Assembly (NCBI GenBank): GCA_031259965.1
Contig: JAIRKT010000024.1
Coordinates: forward strand, 1 to 41,699
Reading direction: 5' to 3'
From: Christensenellaceae bacterium
GTDB taxonomy: Bacteria > Bacillota > Clostridia > Christensenellales > DTU072
DNA: 41,699 bases
The translations under genes were made by a program, and so were the position numbers. Positions 17,842 through 26,236 of this stretch are shown piece by piece; position 1 is the first letter of the stretch; each line of letters starts with the position of its first letter. A model generated the notes under the pieces. It saw nothing but the letters and a program-made list of their open reading frames with translations. It was not told the origin of the DNA and ran no database searches.

Positions 17842-18177
17842 ATGGCTGTTAGTAGCGATATTCTAAGAGGTCACACAGAAACGATTATCCTGAGAATTCT
17901 CAGGTCTAAAGATAGTTATGGTTACGAGATCACTAAAGAAATAATTGAGGCTGGTGAGGGGCTAATTGACGTAAAGGATGCGACCATATATACTGCTTTT
18001 AGACGAATGGAATCGGATGGACTAATTAATACATATTGGGGTGATGGCACACTGGGTGCGCGTAGGAAATATTATCAAATTACTGAGGCAGGGATACGGT
18101 TCTATAATGATAGGCTAGAGGAATGGAAAGAGATATCGCGGCTTTTGAGTAATCTCATAATAGGCCCCACACATTAA
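17842..18177 (+). CDS. PadR-family transcriptional regulator
   Basis: 111 aa, typical short PadR (class s-PadR). A winged helix of about residues 5-90 is recognisable from the pattern GHTETIILRIL, YGYEITKEI and DATIYTAFRRMESDGLI, then the wing GARRKYYQITEAG. A short C-terminal dimer helix follows. GAGGAGG lies seven bases before ATG. The next gene encodes a membrane protein with the HAAS-like N-terminus that commonly accompanies PadR, so both probably form a small stress or envelope-sensing unit. Confidence 0.9.
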   Translation: MAVSSDILRGHTETIILRILRSKDSYGYEITKEIIEAGEGLIDVKDATIYTAFRRMESDGLINTYWGDGTLGARRKYYQITEAGIRFYNDRLEEWKEISRLLSNLIIGPTH

Positions 18178-18225
18178 AATACATATTATGTAAATATATT
18201 CTATTATTATAAAGGAGACTTTATT

Positions 18226-19032
18226 ATGCTAACTGATCGATTTAACAAATATATTGACAAACAAACAAGTACTCTGCCCTTAAACAAGGCAACAGCTGAT
18301 TTTAAAGCTGAATTATATGATACTTTGATGTCAAAAGCGAGTGATCTTAGTGACGCTGGATTGTCTGAAGACGAGATCTTCACAAAATGTGTTGATACTC
18401 TAGGCGACTTTTCAGAGACAAAAAGGGATTTATCCTCTAATCCAATTGATATGGTCAGAGATGGCAGAATATTGCGCAAATTTTTATACTGCGGTGTAAT
18501 TTCAATAATATCTGTCATACTCTATATTGGAATTTCCTATTTTGCTAACAACTGGTCTATACCCGCATATACGATCTTTCCCGCAATGGGGATAATCCTC
18601 ATCGCCTATTTAACATTTGATGTCATTAAACATAGTTTTATGACAAACCGTCACGGTTATACTACGATAATCTTTTCCTTATATGCTTTGATACTACTCA
18701 CATGCCTCTATCTAGGCCTAGCATTCGGAATTAACGCAGGATGGGCTCAAGACGATAGAGCCTGGTCAATATTTCCTTTCATATTTCCCATTATCTTCTT
18801 AATCCATATAACAAAATTACGTGTCACTGGAAAAGCCAAAAAGGGATTGAGTTTGTTTACACAAGTAGGACTCACGATGTCTTCGTCAATCGCAGTTTTT
18901 TTGCTCGTAGCAACAATTATAGATGAATTCCATCCAACATGGTTAATTGTATTGATAGGGATTTTGCTATCACTTATTATGATTATAAAGAAACTTGACA
19001 AGCGAATTTATAAAAATAAATCTATCAGATAA
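18226..19032 (+). CDS. PadR-associated membrane protein with HAAS-like N-terminal domain
   Basis: 268 aa. The N-terminal ~75 aa (LPLNKATADFKAEL, GLSEDEIFTKCVDTLGDF) resembles the short helical domain found on membrane proteins encoded beside PadR (permease-prefix/DUF1700-HAAS type). It is followed by about six membrane helices (about 85-105, 110-130, 145-167, 180-195, 210-230, 235-253) and a basic tail. AGGAG precedes ATG. It lies 48 bp after padR in the same transcript and ends at a clear terminator. It probably senses or transmits an envelope signal; the substrate is unknown. Confidence 0.75.
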   Translation: MLTDRFNKYIDKQTSTLPLNKATADFKAELYDTLMSKASDLSDAGLSEDEIFTKCVDTLGDFSETKRDLSSNPIDMVRDGRILRKFLYCGVISIISVILYIGISYFANNWSIPAYTIFPAMGIILIAYLTFDVIKHSFMTNRHGYTTIIFSLYALILLTCLYLGLAFGINAGWAQDDRAWSIFPFIFPIIFLIHITKLRVTGKAKKGLSLFTQVGLTMSSSIAVFLLVATIIDEFHPTWLIVLIGILLSLIMIIKKLDKRIYKNKSIR

Positions 19033-19054
19033 TTAGTGAGTTTCAATCAAACAA

Positions 19055-19098
19055 GGGCTGCAAATTTATTTAACACTAAGTTTGCAGCCTTTTAGTTA
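19055..19098 (+). terminator. Rho-independent terminator after the PadR operon
   Basis: GGCTGCAAA (19056-19064) pairs perfectly with TTTGCAGCC (19081-19089), with a 16-nt loop, followed by TTTTAGTTATTTT. Confidence 0.8.
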
Positions 19099-19407
19099 TT
19101 TTCACACCTTTAGAGATTTAAATCAAAGCCCAAGCCGCGCGCGGCGTTTTTCAATTTTAAAAGCTCATTCATTGAATAAAATAATACTTCTTAATTTGTA
19201 TTATTTGTAAAATTGCCCATCTTACGTGAATATTTAAAATAGTATTTTGTATAGAATTTTTCTCATTTAAAAAATTTACTTATTTTTAACTCTGCCCAAA
19301 AGCTATGATTTTTTTTAAGAAATGTACATTAGTTTTGATTATTTTAGCAAGAAATTTGAAAAAAATTAGTTGAAAACTAATTAATTTAAATTTTTCACTT
19401 AATTGTG

Positions 19408-19436
19408 TTTACAAATCTATCTCTTTGTGTTATTAT
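19408..19436 (+). promoter_or_regulatory. Sigma-A promoter of the small HTH gene
   Basis: TTTACA (19408-19413), a 17-bp spacer and TATTAT (19431-19436), 28 bp before the ATG. Confidence 0.65.
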
Positions 19437-19463
19437 ATTAGTAAATAATAAGGAGTTTATTTT

Positions 19464-19712
19464 ATGGACGATAACAAAAAGTATATCACTTATGAAGTAA
19501 GTGATGATTTAAATGCAAGACTTGTAGCCGAAATAGCACGCGCTAAAACTTTATCTAAATTAAAAGATTATGAGCTGGCCCAAATGTTAGGCAAAACAAA
19601 GCAAGCATATTCCGCGATGGTAATAAATGGATTGTCTAAGCTTGGAAACATCGAGGCTATAGCCGACGCTTTAGGTTGTAAGGTTGATATAAAATTCGTA
19701 AGAAAAACCTAA
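19464..19712 (+). CDS. Small helix-turn-helix protein (XRE-like)
   Basis: 82 aa. The segment LKDYELAQMLGKTKQAYSAM (about residues 31-50) reads as a helix-turn-helix, with a following helix GNIEAIADALGCKVDIKFV that is typical of XRE-type repressors and antitoxins. There is no partner toxin next to it; both sides are long non-coding AT-rich stretches. AAGGAG lies eight bases before ATG. It has its own promoter, so it is a free-standing regulator of unknown target. Confidence 0.7.
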   Translation: MDDNKKYITYEVSDDLNARLVAEIARAKTLSKLKDYELAQMLGKTKQAYSAMVINGLSKLGNIEAIADALGCKVDIKFVRKT

Positions 19713-20262
19713 TTTTGTTTTTCTTTACTTCTTTCTAATAATTAATGTATGCACAGATTAAATTTATCTGCTCGCATATCATTTAATTATTGATAGAGCT
19801 TTAATTCTATTTTTGATTTTGTATTAATTCACTTATACAATCAGCATATTTGTTGGTTTGTTCTTTCAAATTAACTTGCTGTTTTAAGTACAGTTTGTGA
19901 TTTTCCAATATTTGAGTGATTATTCATTTTCACATAAAAAGGCTCTAACTTTGTTTTAATAACAAATCTTTAAATTTTTGGCATATAACTAATTTGCACT
20001 TTGTAATTATCGAAAAGTTAACTATCTACTATGCACTTTTAGTTTTTCGCGATTTACAGGCATTTAGTTTAGTTCTGTATTATTTTTTTTCTATTCATGT
20101 TAATTCATCTCACAATAGCTTCGTTAATTCAAATTGCTTTTAAATGTAGTCTGTTTCCATTCGAAATTTTAATTTAGATTTATTTAATGAAACTTCGTTT
20201 AAGTGAGTTAATACCAAAACTTTTAAATCCATAATCCGCAGTACTTTTATAAAGGAGTTTAA
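19713..20262. other. 550-bp AT-rich non-coding region
   Basis: I see no gene, structured RNA or convincing repeat on either strand. The rrf2 promoter must lie in its right part, but no box pair stands out by eye. Confidence 0.5.
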
Positions 20263-20703
20263 ATGAAAATTTCGACAAAAGGACGCTATGGGCTTTCTGT
20301 AATGTTGTATTTAGCTGAAAATTATCCAACTATAGTTTCTTCTATCTTTATATCAAAACAATTAGATATTTCTAAACTTTATTTGGACCAAATTTTTTCC
20401 TTGTTAAAGGTTTCAAATCTAGTACGAGTTGACAAAGGTCCAAATGGTGGTTACACCATCAGCAAACCATCAAATCAAATCACAGTCTATGATATACTGA
20501 AATGCACACAACCACATCTACTATCAAAAACGGATTCAACAGTTGGGCCTAAATCAATTACACACATTGACATAACCATTCAGGAAAATATTTTTAACAA
20601 TTTAGATTCATTAATATTCAACTTCCTAAATGGTATTACACTTGATGAATTAGTTAAACTCAAAACTGAAAAAAATGATATGAACGATATGTTCTATATC
20701 TAA
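20263..20703 (+). CDS. Rrf2-family transcriptional regulator
   Basis: 146 aa. The N-terminal winged helix is characteristic (MKISTKGRYGLSVMLYLAEN, SKLYLDQIFSLLK, GPNGGYTISKP). IscR-type members bind an iron-sulfur cluster through three cysteines in the C-terminal third; here only one Cys is visible (LKC at about residue 86), so cluster sensing by that mode is unlikely. It lies 28 bp before nfnA in the same direction, so it probably regulates the nfnAB pair. AAAGGAG precedes ATG by seven bases. Confidence 0.9.
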   Translation: MKISTKGRYGLSVMLYLAENYPTIVSSIFISKQLDISKLYLDQIFSLLKVSNLVRVDKGPNGGYTISKPSNQITVYDILKCTQPHLLSKTDSTVGPKSITHIDITIQENIFNNLDSLIFNFLNGITLDELVKLKTEKNDMNDMFYI

Positions 20704-20731
20704 AACTATTTATATTTTAAAACACAGGAAA

Positions 20732-21562
20732 ATGTATCAAATAATTTCAAAAAAAATCTTAGCACAAGATATAATTGAATATACCATTTTTGCCCCAGAC
20801 GTCGCATCTCGCGCCAACCCTGGACAATTTGTAATACTGCGCACTGAACCAGATGGAGAGCGTCTGCCATTCACTATATGTGATTTTGATCGCAGGGCAG
20901 GTACTGTCGTTATGTTAGTACAAACTGTAGGCGCATCTACTTATATACTCTCACAAAAAGAGAATGGTTCATATATCTCCGATTTTTTAGGCCCACTTGG
21001 TAACGCTACAGATCTTTTAATGTACAATAAGATACTTTTAGTATCAGGCGGCATAGGTATCGCGGTTACATACCCTCAAGCAAAATTGCTCCACGAACAT
21101 TCTAAATCATTTGAAATGATAATTGGCGCTAGAAATTACGATCTTTTAATTTATAAAGAAGAGGTTAAAAGAATTACTGACTCAGTTCATTTCACAACAG
21201 ATGACGGCAGTTTTGGTTTTAAAGGCTTTGTAACAGACAAAGTGCGAGAACTCCTATCTAATGAGAATTCTAAATTTGATATTATATTTGCGGTAGGGCC
21301 ACTCCCTATGATGCGCGCTGTTTTTAATGTGGCACGTGAGTTTTCTGTTAATACAATAATTAGCATGAATTCAATTATGCTTGATGGTACTGGCATGTGC
21401 GGTTGTTGCAGACTCACAGTTAATGGCAAAATTAAATACGCCTGCGTCGATGGTCCTGAATTTGACGCAAATGGCATCGATTGGAATGAAACTATAAATC
21501 GCTCTAAAAGATTCAAAGAAATCGAAGCTGAGCATTATTGTAAGGTGCGGGGATTATGTTAG
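20732..21562 (+). CDS. nfnA: NfnA-type ferredoxin:NADP+ oxidoreductase alpha subunit
   Basis: 276 aa. FAD-binding (about 1-95, with RLPFTICDFD) and NAD(P)-binding (LLVSGGIGIAVTYP) domains of the PyrK/NfnA/SudB class. The C-terminal 2Fe-2S motif is intact in DGTGMCGCCRLTVNGK with a later Cys in KYACVDGPEFD. It partners the next gene product. NfnAB couples electrons from reduced ferredoxin and NADH to two NADP+ by electron bifurcation. An AGGAAA site precedes ATG. The stop overlaps the next start by seven bases, a translational coupling sign. Confidence 0.85.
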   Translation: MYQIISKKILAQDIIEYTIFAPDVASRANPGQFVILRTEPDGERLPFTICDFDRRAGTVVMLVQTVGASTYILSQKENGSYISDFLGPLGNATDLLMYNKILLVSGGIGIAVTYPQAKLLHEHSKSFEMIIGARNYDLLIYKEEVKRITDSVHFTTDDGSFGFKGFVTDKVRELLSNENSKFDIIFAVGPLPMMRAVFNVAREFSVNTIISMNSIMLDGTGMCGCCRLTVNGKIKYACVDGPEFDANGIDWNETINRSKRFKEIEAEHYCKVRGLC

Positions 21563-22938
21563 ATGTTAAAAGAAATGCCTTGCGTGAGTTGCCAATCAAA
21601 GAGCGACTCACAACATTTAAAGAAACTACTTTCACTTATGACGACGAGACTGCGATAAAAGAAGCGAAAAGATGTCATAAATGCAAGAACGCACCTTGTG
21701 CTAAGGGATGTCCTGTAGGCGTCGATATACCTGGTTTCATATCAAAGATTGCGTGCCATGACTTTGATAGCGCCGCATTAATACTTAAGAGCGTTAATGC
21801 ACTGCCTTCTATATGTGGTCGTGTATGCCCTCAAGAGGAACAATGCGAAAAATTTTGTGTTAAGTGCAAGGCGAATCGCGAGGCCGTGGCCACAGGCAGA
21901 CTCGAGCGTTTCATAGGTGATTATCTTTTAAATAAAGGTAATTTGCCAAAAGCATCCTCTGTTGTATCAACTAAAACAAGCAAAATAGCAGTTATCGGCT
22001 CCGGGCCTGCCTCCTTATCATGCGCTAATGATTGTGCTATGGCTGGATTAGATGTCACAGTGTTTGAATCTCTACATAGTCCAGGTGGAGTTTTAACTTA
22101 TGGCATTCCAGAATTCAGACTTCCAAAAGATCTAGTAAACGCTGAAATCGAGTCCTTAAAAAATATAGGCGTTAAAATAAAAGTTAATTATCTTATAGGG
22201 AAAACCCTATTCTTTAAAGAACTAGTTGAGCAATACAATGCTGTATTTATAGGCACTGGCGCTGGTTTACCAAAGTTTTTAGGAATAGAGGGTGAGGAAT
22301 TAAATGGTGTATACTCAGCAAATGAATATTTAACACGCACTAATCTAATGAAAGCATATTCAACTAACAGTCAGACACCCATCGTTAAACACAAAAATGT
22401 TATTGTTTTAGGCGGTGGAAATGTTGCGTTTGACGCAGCTCGCACCGCACTCCGCTTAGGCACAGAGTCAACTATACTAGCATACAGACGAGGGCACAAT
22501 GAACTGCGAGCTAGACATGAAGAAATTGTACATGCCCAGCAAGAAGGTGTGCAGATTAAAACTCTGATAGCGCCTGTTAAAATAGTATCTACAGATGGCG
22601 TTAATGTTACCAGTGTAGAATTTGTAAGAAGCGAGTTATCTGAGCCTGACTCAAGTGGACGGCGCGGTTTTACATTGATTCCAAATAGCAACTTTGAAAT
22701 TGCATGTGACGCAACTATTGTAGCAATAGGCACAAACCCAAATCCTCTCATAAAAGGGGGTTTTGACGGCCTTATCACTGACTCCAGAGGCTGTATACCA
22801 GTTGATTCCAACTTTAAAACTAACCTTGATACTGTCTATGCGGGTGGTGACGCAACAACAGGTTCCGCTACTGTAATCAGTGCTATGGGAGCTGGCAAAA
22901 AAGCCGCCGCATCTATCATCGCTCGTTTTGCAAACTAA
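21556..22938 (+). CDS. nfnB: NfnB-type NADPH-dependent glutamate synthase-like subunit
   Basis: 460 aa, normal length for the family. N-terminal cysteine motifs for two 4Fe-4S clusters (CHKCKNAPCAKGCPVGVDIP and CGRVCPQEEQCEKFC) precede two Rossmann folds (IGSGPASLSCANDCAMAG and VLGGGNVAFDAARTALRLG). The C-terminal FAD motif TVYAGGDATTGSATVISAMG is present. It overlaps nfnA, which argues for the transhydrogenase NfnB rather than the small subunit of glutamate synthase; the two share sequence. Its end lies three bases from the convergent NodB-like gene. Confidence 0.88.
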   Translation: MLDVKRNALRELPIKERLTTFKETTFTYDDETAIKEAKRCHKCKNAPCAKGCPVGVDIPGFISKIACHDFDSAALILKSVNALPSICGRVCPQEEQCEKFCVKCKANREAVATGRLERFIGDYLLNKGNLPKASSVVSTKTSKIAVIGSGPASLSCANDCAMAGLDVTVFESLHSPGGVLTYGIPEFRLPKDLVNAEIESLKNIGVKIKVNYLIGKTLFFKELVEQYNAVFIGTGAGLPKFLGIEGEELNGVYSANEYLTRTNLMKAYSTNSQTPIVKHKNVIVLGGGNVAFDAARTALRLGTESTILAYRRGHNELRARHEEIVHAQQEGVQIKTLIAPVKIVSTDGVNVTSVEFVRSELSEPDSSGRRGFTLIPNSNFEIACDATIVAIGTNPNPLIKGGFDGLITDSRGCIPVDSNFKTNLDTVYAGGDATTGSATVISAMGAGKKAAASIIARFAN

Positions 22939-22941
22939 TTA

Positions 22942-23670
22942 TCAATAAACTATGGGTTCTAAATTTTTGCTCACGAATACTAAATCAAAATTTGATCCGC
23001 TAAAATACTCTAATACCTTTGGTAATGCTTTTAAAGTATGAAGGGTGGGATGTATTAATATTACATCCCCACTGCGTATATTGTGTGTTGCACGATAAAT
23101 CATAGTGTTATAATCATTATCAACTAAATCATTAATCTCTCTTGACCGCATTATAATTTTATACCCCAATTTTTCGCAAACATTAACCGCCACACTATTT
23201 GGAACACCTACAGGCGGAGCATACATGCTTGTTTTAATACCGCACAGATTAAATAGAATATCTTCTGTTATTTTGATCTCACTCTTGAATGATTTCTCGT
23301 CTATCGATTGCGCACTACTTTTGGAAAAGCCAAGACTGCCAATTTCATGCCCATAGTCGCGGATTTTAATTACCTGGTCTGAATATTTGCATGCAACAAA
23401 TCCAGATATGAAAAAAGTTGTCTTTACGTTGTACTGATCAAATATATCTAACATCCTTTCAAGATATTCAGCGCCTTTATATACACTAACCGTTATAGTT
23501 ACTTTGTTTTTGGACATATTCCCTACAAAATATATATGCTTTCCATTAAAAAATGTATGAGACTCTCGGACCCCAGTCAGCGCTCCAAATATTATCATTG
23601 CAATAATTAGCAATATTAAAAAATTAGCACATGAATTGATCATAAGTTTTTTTGTGAAAAACTTTCGCAT
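22942..23670 (-). CDS. NodB-fold polysaccharide deacetylase-like protein, probably catalytically dead
   Basis: 242 aa. One N-terminal membrane segment (about 14-34) is followed by a NodB-like fold. Compared with the family motifs, the TFDDG that supplies the catalytic Asp pair reads TVSVYKG, and the HxxxH metal site reads SLGFSKS; the later APPVG and LIHP pieces are kept. Loss of metal ligands means deacetylation is unlikely. Relatives such as PdaB act in spore cortex or late sporulation, so a structural sporulation role is possible. A TATAAT lies only six bases before ATG and no ribosome site is visible, suggesting a leaderless or internally started message. Confidence 0.7.
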   Translation of the reverse strand: MRKFFTKKLMINSCANFLILLIIAMIIFGALTGVRESHTFFNGKHIYFVGNMSKNKVTITVSVYKGAEYLERMLDIFDQYNVKTTFFISGFVACKYSDQVIKIRDYGHEIGSLGFSKSSAQSIDEKSFKSEIKITEDILFNLCGIKTSMYAPPVGVPNSVAVNVCEKLGYKIIMRSREINDLVDNDYNTMIYRATHNIRSGDVILIHPTLHTLKALPKVLEYFSGSNFDLVFVSKNLEPIVY

Positions 23671-23839
23671 AATTTCATTATATGCGAGACCTCATAACTA
23701 ATTCACAAATTTTGATTTTTGCTTCTTAACTAGCTAGACTCATCTATCCAGCTCACCTGTAAATCAGGGATTTTTCAAATTCTCAAAAAATTAACTAATA
23801 CAAAATTTAGTGTTTTTTGAGTTTGTGGAACTATCATTT

Positions 23840-24568
23840 TCACTCTTTTATGTCAAAATATTTCATCCATTCCCTAAATTTATCCTGCGCCGACAAACAA
23901 GTATCTAGTAGATAACCCTTTTCGCTTTTCCACTCTTTAAGCCCCCTGTAATAATACCACTTGTGACGTTCATCAATCACAAATGGAACGATATTGTTTG
24001 CAAGGCTTTCCTTGAACATAATAAGCCGACCCACTCTGCCGTTCCCGTCTTGGAATGGATGTATTTTCTCAAAACTATAATGAAAATCAATTATCTCTTC
24101 AAGCCCCTTCCCCCTTGCGTTGTATTCATTTAACAATTCTCTTATTCTATCCTGCACTTCGGCAGGCGGAGAAGTTTCCTGACCTGCTACTTCATTTGGT
24201 TTCAGTTTATAATCGCCTATTTTAAACCATTCAAATCGACCATCACTCGTTCCAGATTTCAACACTGAATGAAGCCTCTTTATAAATGTCTCAGTCAAAG
24301 GCTTTTCGCACTCTTCAATAACTAAATCAATACAACGGAAGTGATTTGTAGTTTCCACTATATCGTCTATTGACGCACCATTAAAATCCGCACCTACTGT
24401 GTTCGTCTCAAATATAAAACGCGTCTGCTCCTCAGTTAGCTTGCTACCCTCTATGTGGTTTGAATTATACGCAAACTTGACTTGTACTTTATGATAAATG
24501 CCACCACTAATCTTAGCATCCTTTTCCTCTTTGAGTCTATTCAAAAGCTTATTATCAGAAAATTTCAT
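23840..24568 (-). CDS. Fic/DOC-family protein with N-terminal inhibitory helix (class II Fic)
   Basis: 242 aa using ATG at 24568, which has AGGAG upstream; a longer frame to 24649 lacks this. The Fic motif HPFQDGNGRVGR (H170 to R181) is complete, including the catalytic His. The inhibitory (S/T)xxxE(G/N) motif is seen as SNHIEG (S36, E40, G41), which places it with self-inhibited Fic AMPylators. The target is unknown. It lies next to a decayed DUF1016 nuclease gene on the same strand and away from housekeeping operons, consistent with accessory DNA. The C-terminus carries a helical tail and no DNA-binding domain. Confidence 0.88.
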   Translation of the reverse strand: MKFSDNKLLNRLKEEKDAKISGGIYHKVQVKFAYNSNHIEGSKLTEEQTRFIFETNTVGADFNGASIDDIVETTNHFRCIDLVIEECEKPLTETFIKRLHSVLKSGTSDGRFEWFKIGDYKLKPNEVAGQETSPPAEVQDRIRELLNEYNARGKGLEEIIDFHYSFEKIHPFQDGNGRVGRLIMFKESLANNIVPFVIDERHKWYYYRGLKEWKSEKGYLLDTCLSAQDKFREWMKYFDIKE

Positions 24569-25037
24569 TGCTCTCCTACTCAGGTAAAACCCTGCTTTCA
24601 AGTATAATGTAACGATGCTTAAAGCCTTACATCTTCGATTTTGCCTCATTAATGATAATAGAAGGGCTCAGCATGTAATACTCAAGGCTCTTCCTTTTAA
24701 TTACAATTTTATACGCATAGACGCTCTAACTTATTACTTATATAGCGTGCCACACAATCAGATAAAAAGTAAATTTAAAATCTTCCATCTGTAGTTTCAA
24801 TTTCCCGGGTTTTTGTCTCATCTTAGAAAACACTTGCTAAAATCAAGTTAAGCGAAAATATTCCTCTTTTCTATATTTTGAATAAACCCATCCCACAAAA
24901 AGTAGTTAATAATATTGTTCATAATTAGACATTTTTTGCTTTTATAGGACGCTATAAAATTTGGGGATTTCTTCTCTTTGCTTTAATGTAAGCTTTCTAT
25001 AACAACATTTTGTAGAGCACAACCTCATCCTTTTTAC
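24569..25037. other. Non-coding stretch between fic and the DUF1016 remnant
   Basis: About 470 bp of AT-rich sequence with many stops on both strands. Some coding-like runs continue from the pseudogene on the minus strand, but no gene can be named. Confidence 0.4.
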
Positions 25038-25440
25038 CTATTCATTTTCATTAAATCGGACGCGTCTGAGAAAACGATCTATTTTTTTAAACTTATGCGT
25101 CAACTCTTTTTTCGTTGACAAATATGGTATATATTGGGTTTCCAAAATCTGAATGTCACATCATTTTGAGAAAATAAATTTTACCATATTTTCTCCCCTG
25201 TTCAGACAAAGTATCATTTCAACAGGAGATTGTTCCCATTCGTCCCATTTTCGCGGTCATAATAATTGACGAGCTTTTGCATTCTTTCAATATCTGGCGT
25301 TTTAGTTTTCCTCTTTTTAGATCCAGTAAGAGTTGATACTTAAAATTACGATTATATAAAACGAGGTCTATTTAGAAACACTTTCCATCAAAACTAATGC
25401 TTTTTTTTGATTCAAACGCAAATCCCCCGGGTCTAATTTC
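25038..25440 (-). pseudogene. DUF1016/YhcG-type PD-(D/E)XK nuclease gene, decayed
   Basis: Read on the minus strand, pieces of the DUF1016 C-terminal nuclease domain appear in order: GGFAFESKKSISFDGK, then IDLVLYNRNFKY, LLLDLKRGKLKRQ, DIERMQKLVNYYD, EQSPVEMILCLNR, and QYIPYLSTKKELTHKF. They carry the Asp and the DxK of the nuclease core. The frame is broken by an in-frame TAA (25372-25374), shifts near 25294 and 25240, and an in-frame TGA (25161-25163). It ends at TAG (25038-25040). The N-terminal domain would lie at 25440-25800 but is too decayed for me to follow. It sits upstream of fic on the same strand. Confidence 0.75.
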
Positions 25441-26143
25441 AACATCCTGTTCGATGAATTAATAGAGAATTTCTGGTTTTTTACACAAGGTAGTATCAAT
25501 GCTCTCGCTTGACGAGCCGTTTAGTAGATTATCTTTTATGTTTATCTTATGCCATTCCACATTCTCAGTGAATTGTATCAATAACAGTAATGGATTATAC
25601 TTCACACCTCTGTTCATAAACATATTTTTATTTACGCCCTCTGCAAGGTTTAAAACAAGAGTATATCAGACTATGTTTAAAAAATCTAACTTAAGTCATG
25701 CCGTCTGTATGTTGAATCAAAACCAGACAATTTTACGAGTGCCTGCTTTTATAGTGCGCTTTTCTTTATATTATTGTATATAAATAATAGCATAACACAA
25801 AATAAAAAACAAGCATAAGTTAGAATATTCTCATCAATGCCTCATTTAAATTATACAATAACAACTCAAATTCCTATATTTTAGAAAGATTAAAAAGATA
25901 GCTGTTAGCAGCTGAGTTTTTTTAATGCTTTTCTATGTCAATTGATCTTAATTAACCTTGTGTGCTATTATTAATATAAGATTTAGGTAACAAACTTAAC
26001 GTGCAATTCTAAAAAATTAACTGCTCTTTTGAAAATTAACTAGAAAAATGCTATTTCCCCACAAAATACATGTGAAAGCTCGAAGTTATTTTGCTATTAT
26101 AATCAACTTTAGTCACAAATTTCAATAAAATTTAAATTAGGTA
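25441..26143. other. AT-rich region with a decayed N-terminal DUF1016 part at most
   Basis: No intact gene. Minus-strand reading at 25450-25650 gives short open pieces that could be the remains of the nuclease N-terminus. A 94-aa plus-strand frame at 25499-25783 lacks a ribosome site and family signs and was not called. Confidence 0.4.
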
Positions 26144-26172
26144 TTGAATTAATTCGCCTTATGTAGTATTAT
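26144..26172 (+). promoter_or_regulatory. Sigma-A promoter of the EF-G-like gene
   Basis: TTGAAT (26144-26149), a 17-bp spacer and TATTAT (26167-26172), ~65 bp before ATG. Confidence 0.7.
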
Positions 26173-26236
26173 ATTTAGTGTAGATTTTTCTGCCTTAGTT
26201 TTAATTATTTTAGTTGTATTTTCATAGGAGAATCAA

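Noticed and set aside
25499-25783. 94-aa plus-strand frame in the decayed region
   Set aside because: No ribosome site or motif, and the minus strand here is the likely remains of the DUF1016 gene.
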